Of a stretch of DNA of 64,000 nucleotides, positions 43,697 to 53,274 are shown in pieces. Below the pieces are notes generated by a model. It was not told the origin of the DNA and made no database searches. It was given only the letters and a program-made list of their open reading frames with translations. Source of the stretch: Zygnema cylindricum (Eukaryota > Streptophyta > Zygnematophyceae > Zygnematales > Zygnemataceae); contig JBBHKE010001410.1 of assembly GCA_037447655.1 (NCBI GenBank), positions 124,001-188,000 on the forward strand, given 5' to 3'. The translations under genes and the position numbers were made by a program. Position 1 is the stretch's first letter. Each line of letters starts with the position of its first letter.

Positions 43697-44731
43697 TGTA
43701 GGAATTAAAGGTTATTTTAGTATTTTCTAGGTTTTGTAAAATACAGAAAAAAAAGCAGAGGCAATCTGTCTTTAACTCCTCTCTCCAGCTCCCACACTTG
43801 TCGCAATCACTAAAAGTTGGAGAGGGAGATAAAGCCATGGCCGCCTATGCTATCTCGACGCGGATAGACATAAGGTTAGTAGATTTTACCAAAATCGATC
43901 TTCAGGGACCTAAGATTTAAACCTGGTACATACCGTTCGTCAGGTTAGCCGGTAGCCGGTTACCTTAACCAAATAGTCTAAGGTCAACGTTACAAGATAT
44001 AAGGTTGTGTAGCTATTTAAATGTTAACACGTAGGCTATTTCATTTAACGCGATAATTAGACATAGATGCAATTTATAATGTACGGCGTACGGAACATCC
44101 AAAACGGATACCGCGCATCTTGTTTCGAAGACGAAGCAAATATTGCGCAAGTATTTATGACGGCCATGATTCTAATCCTGCTTAATCGGACGGCCACAAA
44201 GCATGCCGAGGTCGCGCAATAGGTTTTCGGCGGTTTGTGGTCAACGTCACATCAATTGCCACGTGGCACAACCACATTTGATTACGACATCTCCGGGGAT
44301 TACAAAAACGAATCCAAAACTCGCATTTGTCGACTTGTTGGCCATGTCGTACAATGACCTTACAGAAAGTACACCGACACCTGTACCTTTATGTACGATA
44401 CAAATTATGATTGGTGCCGTACTTTAGTAGATAAAGTTTTAGAGAGAGATAGGACTTAGAAAAAATCGATAGATTGGACTCTCATCCCAGAGAGCTTCTA
44501 TGAAAAAGGTCGACTTTGACCCTTCATAACTTACTGCTCAGGGGAGCAAATTCAGAGATTCTTTTTGCTATAGACTCAAGGGAGTCTTCCTTTCACAGAA
44601 CTGAAGGTGGTTAGATTTTTTGTCTGTCAGGGTTGCAGTTATACTAGCTGAAACATAAAGGGGTCAAGATTATCTTAGAGGTTTCGTGTGACCTGCCTAC
44701 TCTGAGGACCTATGGAGGTCTCAGAGTTACA
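43697..44731 (+). repeat. 5' LTR of J, A family
   Basis: 1035 bases, TGTAGGAATT to GAGTTACA. The gag ATG is at 44712. GCCATGG motif at 43835, antisense tRNA-like module at about 43905-43985, GTAC cluster at 44350-44430. Confidence 0.92.
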
Positions 44732-45730
44732 AGTTATGGGCCCACCCTCTAGGGTGCCCATCTTCAATGTAGCTGGCTTTATAAACTGGGAAAGTATGAT
44801 GACAAGAGCTCTATGTGAGAAACGGTTTTTGGGAATAGTGAGTGGAGGCGTCCATCAAGTCTTGGGATCCCTCTAAGGTTTGGAGGAAGCAAATTAACCA
44901 GAGATAGAGATCCATCCTCAACGCAGGAGACAAAGGAAGGAGAGGTGGTGGACAAAGGAGAGAAGAAGGAGACAATTACACCAATAGCAACTAGTTTGGC
45001 ATTCATGTCACCTATTCCGAGGAACGAGGAGAATGATATTGATACCTGGGACTTCAACAATATGGCGGGAAAGCATTTTATCCTCCTCCATCTTACTCAA
45101 GGGCTTCCATCTCCTCATTTGCAAGTAGAGAGGGCATTTGATCTTTTGGTGGCTCTCATAGATATGTACCGAAGTGGTACGATTCAGCAAGAACAGTTGG
45201 CTGATCAGAAAATTAAGGAGTATGTATACAAAAGGGGGAAGATGCTGGAATTTTGCAATGAGTTTGCTACATTTTTCATAGAACTACAAATTGCTAGAAT
45301 AAGATTTACTGAAAAGAAAAAGGTTAAGTGTTTACTTTTGAAGTTAACCGATGAGTTCGAGAAAATAGTCAACCGTGTGCACGACTTGGCGGACTCAAGG
45401 TGGATTTGGAATTCAGTGGTAGGGATGATTCTCGTTCAGGAGAATACGATTGAGATAGAAAGGGGAGGAAAGAATGGGTAAGCCTTGGCAGCTGGGACCA
45501 ATTGGAGGAACAATGATTCCAAGAAACAGGTCGGATTATCGAGGGGAGTGGCAAAAAAATCAGACCGAGGAGTTCGGACCAAGGACTCCCAAGGGTTTTT
45601 GCCATTTTTGTAATAAACCAGGGCACTATATGGCTAAATGCACTAACTTAACCGAGCTGCGGTTAAAGGAGGGGCAGATCGGTGGACCCTCGAGAGGAAA
45701 AGAAAAAGTCCCTTGTGACACAGGTACATG
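44712..45730 (+). pseudogene. Copia gag, element J
   Basis: From ATG 44712 the frame gives M-E-V-S-E-L-Q-V-M-G-P-P-S-R-V-P-I-F and runs about 55 codons to a TAA near 44875. Another frame is open 44945-45481 with the gag core (NNMAGKHFILLHLTQGLPSP, EEQLADQK-type, SRWIWNSVVGMILVQENTIE). The knuckle CHFCNKPGHYMAKC (45602-45643) is intact in a third frame (45474-45731). The three pieces together are close to gag of M, so this copy has at least two frameshifts. Confidence 0.88.
44732..44746 (+). other. Primer-binding site of J, inside gag
   Basis: AGTTATGGGCCCACC follows the LTR CA directly; one mismatch at its first base from the full 15-base site. It codes for V-M-G-P at gag residues 8-11. Confidence 0.8.
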
Positions 45731-46253
45731 AGGCGGAATCCGTGGACGATGACGATGAACTCTTATTGGATAAGGAGTTGGAAGCAAAAAACGAGGTTGA
45801 ATTTCCACGAAAGCAAAAATGTGCTTTTGGTGGATTCAAAGGTGAAGCAGGCTGGATTGTAGATTCAGGCGCATCCATGCACATGTGTAAAGATAAACAC
45901 ATGTTCACTAAGATAAGAAAGATTCCCACCGTAGAGATAGAGTACGGGGATGGGAGGATAGTCACTTCTACTCTTGTAGGATGGGTAGATCTAAAAGTAT
46001 TAGTAGAAAGAAAGACATCGATAGTTACATTCTCCAATATATTGTTTATTCTGGAGCTGAACAAAAACCTCATCTCTACGTCTATATTAGATGATAAGGG
46101 TTTTGATAGTAGCACTAGGAAAAGAGTCTTACTGCTAGTTTTGAGGAGGAAGTTTAATTTACTATTGAAAAAGGTAGCTAAGTGATGTTTTGGCTGATTT
46201 TAAGCAATGAAAAGAAGAAAATTTATTATGTTGGTGTTCATGAGATAATGTTG
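45682..46253 (+). pseudogene. Copia protease, element J
   Basis: Open 45682-46185 with an acidic lead, then GWIVDSGASMHMCKDKHMF (D-S-G intact) and EIEYGDGRIVTSTL, ILFILELNKNLISTSI. Its frame ends at 46183 and the coding is cut at 46253 by element I. It is the best preserved protease active site in the window together with that of M. Confidence 0.88.
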
Positions 46254-47130
46254 TGCAATTTTGTGGTCTCCATTTACCGAAAGAATGAGCAACCTATGTA
46301 AAGCCTCTAAGATAATATTTGCCCCTTCTACTTTGCCGCTGAATAAGTGCCACTCTCACCTCTATGAGGACAAGACTCCCGTGGGTCAAACGCAAAAAGA
46401 ATCATTGAATTTGCTCCTCTGAGCAGTAAGTTATGGCTGGTCAAAGATGACCTTTATAGTTACAAACTCTCTTAGAGAGAGGTACCTAAATTTCACTAAG
46501 TCTTAGTCTGCCTACTTACGACTGCCTACTACTTAACCCTAGTCCTATAGAAACACTATATAGTACAAAAACGTACACTAGGCGATGTACTTATTGTACG
46601 GCCATTGTACGACATGACTTTCAAAATGACGCTTGTCAAAACGGGAGCCATGGTTCCTCCTCCCATCTTCTCCGGTATCCAATAATATGTTGCCACGTGG
46701 CGTCGCGTGACGCTATCCCCAAAGGCCGCTGAAAGTTTATTGCGGATGGCGGCTGCAATTGTGGCTGTCCGATCATTTGAATTTATGCGGCTTCGATTCG
46801 CTTCCATGCATGAATTGATTAATGTGTGTTTTCGTTAGTCTGCTGCAAATTAGTCCATTTAATGAATAGATGAATATGCGTGAAACGTAATACGTATATC
46901 GTTTTGCTAGTGCCTCAATGGATAATGCTTAGGTCTAGATAGTAATCCGTAGACTTCGGTTCAAATTCGGCCAGAGGCATTATTTTGCTACAAATAGTAA
47001 AATACCTCCATTTCATTCTGCCTCCTTCTAAATGACGCGGCAGCCATGGCATGCCTTTGGTTCTCTCTTTCTCTCTATTTACATTCTGACTAAAATATAG
47101 AAGTGAACAATTAATTACCTCTTTTCAACA
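46254..47130 (-). repeat. 3' LTR of I, B family
   Basis: 877 bases, TGTTGAAAAGAG (minus, ending 47130) to TTGCA. TATA CTATATAG near 46555, G-box near 46693, antisense tRNA-like module 46912-46982 with a 6-pair acceptor stem TGCCTC/GAGGCA. Confidence 0.9.
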
Positions 47131-47143
47131 CTCCCCTTAATTC

Positions 47144-48215
47144 TTAGTCACATTTCAATTTTAATCGACAGTTTTCTCTGCAATAAATCAACTTAGGGGA
47201 AGGTACTGGTTTTGTCATCATGTCTGCAATCATTTCTTTTTCAGTTTTATGAACTAGTTTAATGATTTTATTTTCAACCTTCTTTTTGACAAAGCTTAGT
47301 CTAATATCCATATGTTTAGCTTTGAAGTGATGTTTCGTATTAGCTGCAATAGAGATAGCAGCTTGATTATCACAAAAAACATTATGAGTTCTTGTCTTCA
47401 TGAACCCAAGTTCTTCAATAAAAGATTTCACCCACATTAATTCTTTGGTGGCAGCACAAGAAGCCATGTATTCAGCCTCCATAGTGGACTGAGCAACTAC
47501 TTTTTGTTGATTGCTACTCCAACAACATGCACCAAATCCAATTTGCAACACATATCCAGTCTTACACCGCCTTAAAGGCACATCTCCATAACTGGCATCA
47601 CTCCTAGTTGCGATGTCAGTGTGCTCCCCTCCCAAATGCAACCACAATTCCCTTGTCCCCACCAGATACCTCATCACCCTTTGGCAGCCTCCCGGTCTAT
47701 CTTTTTTGGTTCATTTAGACTCTTGCTGAGGACTCATACGGCTGCAGCTATATCCGGCCGAGGACAATTCATAAAATATAGAAACTGCCTACAATATGTT
47801 GATAAGGGATATTTTCCATAAATCTTCTTTGTATCTCATCTATCTCATCATTAATGATCAATATTCCTCCCTCTTCACTCCCCTCACACACTTTCTTCAA
47901 ATCCATGGGAGTAGTACATCCGTTTGCTTTCTCCATTTGAATTTTTTCTAGCATATTACCAATTGCTTCTTTCTCAGTGAGTCTTATAATCCTATTCCTT
48001 CTATCTCTGTCCATTTGAATTCCCAAAATGTACTTTGCTTCGCCGAGATCTTTCATGTCAAAGCGGCTTCTAAGATCCCGTTTTAGTTTTTTAATTTTAT
48101 CCAATGACTTGCTTAAGACCAACAAATCATCCACATAAATAGCAATAAATGTCACTCCATCCTCATCCTCAAATAAATATATGGAGTGATCTGAACTAAT
48201 TCTTATATACCCCAA
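47144..48215 (-). pseudogene. Copia RT C-terminal half and RNase H, element I
   Basis: 47769-48215 encodes ISSDHSIYLFEDEDGVTFIA, IYVDDLLVLSKS (YVDD intact), LGEAKYILGIQMDRDRR and PYQHIVGS. A frame break near 47765 precedes RNase H, open 47677-47144 with ATRSDASYGD, AQSTMEAEYMAS, VFCDNQAAISIAAN (the three acids are Asp, Glu, Asp) and ADMMTKPVPSPKL, ending RLKLKCD. RNase H is complete and looks potentially functional. Confidence 0.92.
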
Positions 48216-48283
48216 ACCGGTCTGAAATTCGTTGAGCTTTATATTCCACTGTCGCAGGGCTTGCTTAAGCCCATAGAGTGATT

Positions 48284-48715
48284 TTATCTGTTTGCAAACT
48301 TTATTATCTTTCCCACGAAAATTTCTACTTCCAACTCTCCGTGCAAAAAGGTCGTTTTAATATCTATCTGGTGTATTTCTATATCATCGGCTGCGACTAT
48401 GCTTAAAAGGATTCTAACAGAAGGAAATCTGACTACAGGTGCAAAGGTTTCTTCGTAGTCTATCCCCTCTTTTTTAGTATATCGTTTTGCAACTAACCTA
48501 ACTTTGTACTTCTCAATGGTATTATCCGGGTTTAATTTAAGTATAAAAATCCACTTACATCTGATCGGTTTTCGTTCCGATGGACAATCTACCAACTCCC
48601 ATGTATTGGCTTCTATGATAGAGGCGATTTTTTCATTTATGGCTGTGATCCACCAGCTACTTTGTGGAGTGTTTATGGCCTCTAAGTATGTCTGAGGTTC
48701 ATCTGGGTGAGACAT
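48284..48715 (-). pseudogene. Copia reverse transcriptase N-terminal half, element I
   Basis: Open for 143 codons: CKWIFILKLNPDNTIEKYK, GIDYEETFAPVVRFPSVRIL, then HQIDIKTTFLHGELE with the motif A Asp. The frame is lost in about 48220-48300 (the KQPKGFVE-type segment and part of KSLYGLKQA). Confidence 0.9.
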
Positions 48716-48732
48716 CTTTGTGAGTTGGTTAT

Positions 48733-50061
48733 TTACTTGTCTTTCTTGAAGTCGTTCACTACTTCTTCTTCCCCCTTCAAAATCGAAAGCCGGTATGGAA
48801 GGAATCCTTCGGTTTCGTTTAGGGAGATTTTCAGCTCCCTTTTTTCCAATTCCGGTGTCTCATCAAGTTCCTCATCGGATTCCATTTCGTATCGTGGCGT
48901 TGCCTCGGATGTTGTCCTTTCCTCCTTCTCCTTTGGTAGATCTGCAGATTTTCCTTTTTCTCCCTCTTCCTTCTCTTCATTTTCAAAGTCAACGTCACAA
49001 AACTGATCCGTTTCAAATCTGATTTTGACTTCCTTATTATATTTGAATGGATCTATGGACTTCTCTTCATTCATCACCACTATGTGTTTTACCAAAATTA
49101 TGTCTCTCTTTTTCAAGTCATACACTCGGTATCTTTTTATGCTCTCATTATATCCTACAAGATATTTTGGCTTCCCTCTCCCCTCTAACTTCCATTTAGT
49201 CTTATCGGAATCCAAACTGTAGACTTGACTTCTGAACACTCTCAAACTAGACAAATCAGGCTTTCTTCCTGTCCACCTCTCATACGGAGTTTCCTCCTTA
49301 TTTGTTGAAGTTAGGACTCTATTTTTGATGAAATTAGCATAGTTCATAGACACAGCCCAAAACTGCAGCCCTATCCTCTTGTCACTTAACATACTTTTGG
49401 ACATATCTCCTAAAGTTCTATTCACTCTTTCTGCTACTCCATTTTGTTTTGGATTATAGAGAACAATTTTCTCATGATGAATTCCTTCTTCTTTAAGATA
49501 TTCTTCAAATTCCCTTGAGGTGTATTTTTTCCCATTATCACTTCTTATCTCTTTTATTGAAATTTCATGTAGCTTTTCACTCCATACTTTATACTCTTTG
49601 AAACATCTTAATACCTCTGACTTATGTATGAGAAAATATACCTTCGTGTATCTAGACCAATCATCTGTGATAGTTAACATCCACCTCTTCCTCCCATGTA
49701 AATCATATCTAGCAGGTCCTCAAACATCGGTGTGAATTAGATCCAATACTTTCTCTCTCCTAAATGTGGTTGCCTTTGGAAATGGAAGTCTATGAATCTT
49801 CCCTTGGGCACATCCACTACAATCATCAAAGGTCTCATCATCCTCAAAAGTAATACCCTCCACTATACATTTTTTCTTCATTTTCTTTAATCTATCTAGA
49901 TGCACATGCCCCAACCTTTTGTGCCAAAGCATCATCTCACTTGCACACGAGTAGAGAACACTCTTTTCATTGCAAAGAACAATTCTGAACATTCCCTGAT
50001 TGCCTTTCTCAGCTATGAAATAAACCTCATTATCAAAGCTTGCTGTGAAGATTCCTTTCAT
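48733..50061 (-). pseudogene. Copia integrase and GAG-pre-integrase, element I
   Basis: 49680-48733 is open for 315 codons, the longest intact integrase here: ITDDWSRYTKVYF, IRSDNGKKYTSREF, KQNGVAERVNRTL (three acids kept), YERWTGRKPDLSSLRVF, VGYNESIKRYRVYDLKKRD and an acidic linker. Upstream 50061-49720 has LWHKRLGHVHLDRLKKMKKK and CSGCAQGKIHRLPFPK with zinc ligands intact. A TGA at 49720-49722 (Trp codon of H-T-D-V-W) separates them. Confidence 0.92.
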
Positions 50062-50079
50062 AGTTCTTGTTTCAAACTC

Positions 50080-50400
50080 CTATTCATCTAGGACAGCTGT
50101 TAAGACCAAGTTCTTACTAATCTGTGGAATGTAAAGAACGTGTGAGAGTGTTACAATTAAGGCCTTTCCATCAACTAGAACTTTCAAGTCATTAGTTCCA
50201 ACAAGACTTGTGGTTTTTACTCTACCATCTCCGTACTCTATCTCAACTGTTGGGATCCTTCTCAGTTTAGTGAACCACCTTTTATCTTTTCACATATGCA
50301 TTGAGGCCCCTGAGTCTATGATCCACCCATTTTCAGGTGGATCCCTCTTACCTCAGAAAGCATATTTTTGTCTTCGTGGAATGTCAACATGCTTTTAAGT
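50080..50400 (-). pseudogene. Copia protease, element I
   Basis: Active site reads GWIIDSGASMHM with D-S-G intact, followed by a stop where Cys is expected, then KDKRWFTKLRRIPTVEIEYG and IPQISKNLVLTA. A TAG at 50080-50082 (L-D-E-stop-E-F) is shared with H. Confidence 0.88.
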
Positions 50401-51553
50401 GTTTTTCGGATTAAGAAGAAGCTCCTCAAGCTCCTCAAGCTCCTCTTCATGCTCGGTTTCTTCGTTCACTTGCTCATCATGAACTTGAGTTAGAAAAGCC
50501 ATTTTCTTTCCTCCATTTCTTGAAGTCCTTTGCCCATCTTTTAGTCGAAGATCTGCAAGTTTGCCACAATCTGCCATAAAGTGTCCCAGTTTCTTCCAGA
50601 AGTGACATAATCCTGCTCGAGAAGTTCCTCTCCCCTGTCTATCAAATCTGCCACCTCTTTGTCATCTTCCTCCAAAGTTTTGATCGGGATCTTTCTCTCT
50701 CTCCTCATCACGCTTTCGCCAATCAGCTCCTTCAGACAATGCTGGAACACTTAGACTCCCTTTCCTAAGCTCTATGGTGCTTTCTTTCACTAAAATCATT
50801 CCCACTGTGTCATCCCAATTCCAATTGCTATCTCCTATGTCGTGCAATCGATGAATGGTATTCTCATACTCTTCAGGTAGTTTCATCATTAATGTGTTCA
50901 CTCTTTGTCTCTCAGACCATGAGTTACCTGCACTCTCTAGCTCTCCAAATAATGCTCCTAAATCGTTGCAATAATTATTCATGTTTCCTCCCTTATAAGT
51001 ATAAGCTGCTATCTTGTTTTCTGGCAATTGTTTCTGCTTTAATGATCCACTCTTATATTTCTTAACTAGTGATATCCAAATCTGAGATGAAGATTTGACA
51101 TGCATAAGGGAAATGGAAATGCCCTTTTCTACACTTTAAGAATTAGGAGCTTAGCAACCTTGTCTTTGTAGTTCCAATTTTCATACTCTGATCTTTCGGA
51201 CTGAACCCTTGTCGCCATTGTTGGTGGTGTTGCTGGTATCGCCTTCGGCAATGGTGTCACTTCAGTTGCAACTCTTCCCTTTTCTCTTTCTATGACAATC
51301 TCCTCTCCTTTCTTGTCTTCATCCTTAGTGATGGTGGCAGCTGTTCTACCTATTGTAGAGGCGGAAGTGCCAAAAAAACGCGTTCCTCCAAACCCAAGTG
51401 GAGGTGGGCATCAAACTTGTCCGGACACTATGCCCCATAGGTGTTTCTCAAATAGTTCTCCCTCCATCATCATTTTCCAAAAAAAAAGTATGTTCCATCA
51501 AATATGGGCACCCTAGAGGGTGGGCCCATAACCTGCAATTCTGTGGTCTCCAT
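50395..51553 (-). pseudogene. Copia gag, element I
   Basis: ATG at 51553 lies in the LTR and opens M-E-T-T-E-L-Q-V-M-G-P-P. The core is open 51105-50662 (SSQIWISLVKKYKSGSLKQK, SNWNWDDTVGMILVKESTIE). The knuckle reads CHFWKKLGHFMADC: the second Cys is Trp. The Glu-rich C-terminus is open 50577-50395. Frameshifts near 51125 and 50640 break the protein. Confidence 0.87.
51519..51533 (-). other. Primer-binding site of I, inside gag
   Basis: Minus strand GGTTATGGGCCCACC, exact 15-base form, abutting TTGCA of the LTR. Confidence 0.83.
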
Positions 51554-51860
51554 TGACCCACATAATGAGCAGCCTATGTAAAGCCTCTAAGATAATATTT
51601 GCCTCTTCTACTTTCCCGCTGAATAAGCGCCGCCCATGCACACAAATATTTTAACCACTCTCACCCGTGTGAGGACAAGACTCTCCTAAGTCAAATGCAA
51701 AAAGAATCACTGAATTTGCTCCCCTGAGCAGTAAGTTATGGCTGGTCAAAGATGACCTTTATAGTTACAAGCTCTCTTAGAGAGAGGTACCTAAATTTCA
51801 CTAAGTCCTGGTCTGCCTACTTACGACTGCCTACTACTAAACCCTAGTCTAATAGAAACA

Positions 51861-52006
51861 CTATATAGTACAAGAAGGTACACTAGGCGAAATACTTATT
51901 GTACGGCCATTGTACGAAATGGCTTTCAAAGTGACGCTTGTCAAAACTGCAGCCATGGTTCCTCCTCCCATCTTCTTAGGTATCCAATAGTATCGTGCCA
52001 CGTGGC
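51861..52006 (-). promoter_or_regulatory. B-family LTR promoter: TATA box, GTAC cluster, G-box
   Basis: Minus strand: TATA box CTATATAG (51861-51868), four GTAC cores just upstream (51868-51915) and a perfect G-box GCCACGTGGC (51997-52006). The same order appears in the other B LTRs. GTAC is the core bound by plant SBP-box proteins and the G-box by bZIP/bHLH factors; function here is inferred. Confidence 0.6.
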
Positions 52007-52215
52007 GTCGCGTGACGCTATACCGAAAGGCCGCCGAAAGTTTATTACGGGTGGCCGTGGCAATTGTGGCCGTCCGATCATTTGTATTTATGCAGCTTTG
52101 ATACGTTTCGATGCATCCATTGATTAATGCGTGTTTTTGTTTGTCCACTGTAAATTAGTATGTTTAATAAATAGATCAATATGCGTGAAACCTAGTAAGT
52201 ATATGGTTCTGTTAG

Positions 52216-52284
52216 TGCCTTAATGGATAAGGCTTAGGTCTAAATAGTATTTTGCGGACCCCGGTTCAAATCCGGTTAGAGGCA
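52216..52284 (+). other. tRNA-like module, antisense within the B LTR
   Basis: 69 bases of tRNA length: acceptor TGCCT/AGGCA, a D-arm-like AATGGATAAGGCTT and B box GGTTCAAATCC (52263-52273) with four of five T-stem pairs. Antisense to element I. An exact copy lies at 61187-61255. Confidence 0.65.
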
Positions 52285-52436
52285 ATATTTTGCTACAAAT
52301 AGTAAAATACCTTCTATTTCATTCTGCCACCTTTTAAATGACGCGGCAGTCATGGTGTGCCTTTGGTTCTCTCTTTCTCTCTCTTTACATTCTAACTAAA
52401 ATATAGAAGTGAACTATTAATTACCTCTTTTCAATT

Positions 52437-53270
52437 TATTGTGGCATAAGAGGCTAGGGCATGTGAATCTAGATAAGTTAAGAGAGATGAAAAAGATAGG
52501 AGTAGTGGAAGGGATTTAGTTTGGTGAAAGTGAGAATCTAAGTGATTGTAGTGGATGTGCTCAAGGTAAAGCACACAGATTACCCTTCCCAAAAACTGCC
52601 ACGTATAAGGGAGAAAAGATTATAGATTTAGTACACACAAATATTTGGGGGCCGCCAGAGTGCCATCACCCGGGGGGAAGAGATTTATGATGACTATCAC
52701 CGATGATTGGTCTCGGTATTCTAGGGTGTTTTTTTTGAAAAATAAGTCAGAGGCTCAGGAATTTTTTAAACAATATAAAGCATGGAGTGAAAAAATCCAT
52801 GAAACCTCAATCAAGAGAGTAAAGAGTGACAATGGTGGAGAGTATACCTCTAACCAGTTTGAGGATTTTCTGAGAGAAGATGGAGTGGAACACCAAAAGG
52901 CAGTTCTTGAAAATCATGAGCAGAATGGTGTAGCTGAAAGATTAAATAGAACAGTGAATGATAGTGCTGGGAGTATGCTGTCAGATAAGAAGATAGGAAA
53001 AAAGTTTTGGACCAAAGGAATGAACTAAGCAAATTATCTCAAGAATAGAGTTCTTACTTCAACAGTGAAAGGCCAAACACCCTATGAGAGATGGACAGGC
53101 CGAAAACCAGATGTTTCACACTTAAAGGTTTTCGGTAGTCAAGTGTTCAGTTTAGACATAGATCGGTCAAACTGGAAGTTAGACCCAAAAGGAAAACCAT
53201 GATATTTACTAGGATATGATGAAGATGTTAAAGGATATACAGTCTTTGATCATAAAAGAGAGGATATTAT
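52437..53270 (+). pseudogene. Copia GAG-pre-integrase and integrase, element J
   Basis: Starts with LWHKRLGHVNLDKLREM at the I junction, then a TAG at 52517-52519 (shared with M), CSGCAQGKAHRLPFPK, and the core MMTITDDWSRYSRVFF, RVKSDNGGEYTS, NHEQNGVAERLNRT (three acids kept, 52645-53028). A TAA at 53026-53028 and TGA at about 53201 break the C-terminal YERWTGRKPDVSHLKVFGS part. Confidence 0.9.
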
Positions 53271-53274
53271 CCTT

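Larger units (their letters stand above)
46254..52436 (-). mobile_element. B-family Ty1/copia element I, full length
   Basis: Both LTRs (46254-47130 and 51534-52436) flank a minus-strand copia with all domains. Flanks are TGTTG (46249-46253) and TATTG (52437-52441), a target duplication with one change. J coding before and after rejoins at the pre-integrase block (L-W-H-K-R-L). The right LTR end is mutated (TT for CA on the plus strand). This is the most complete copia of the window, with an intact DDE set, but stops interrupt it. Confidence 0.9.
51534..52436 (-). repeat. 5' LTR of I, B family
   Basis: 903 bases ending in an altered TG (AATTGAAAAG on the minus strand). From 51742 to its end it is identical to 60713-61407, although the first 208 bases differ at 17 positions from that copy. 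Confidence 0.9.

Noticed and set aside
52216-52284. A functional host tRNA gene
   Set aside because: The module lies in LTRs in many copies, its acceptor stem and anticodon arm do not pair properly, and copies vary freely; it is better called tRNA-derived.
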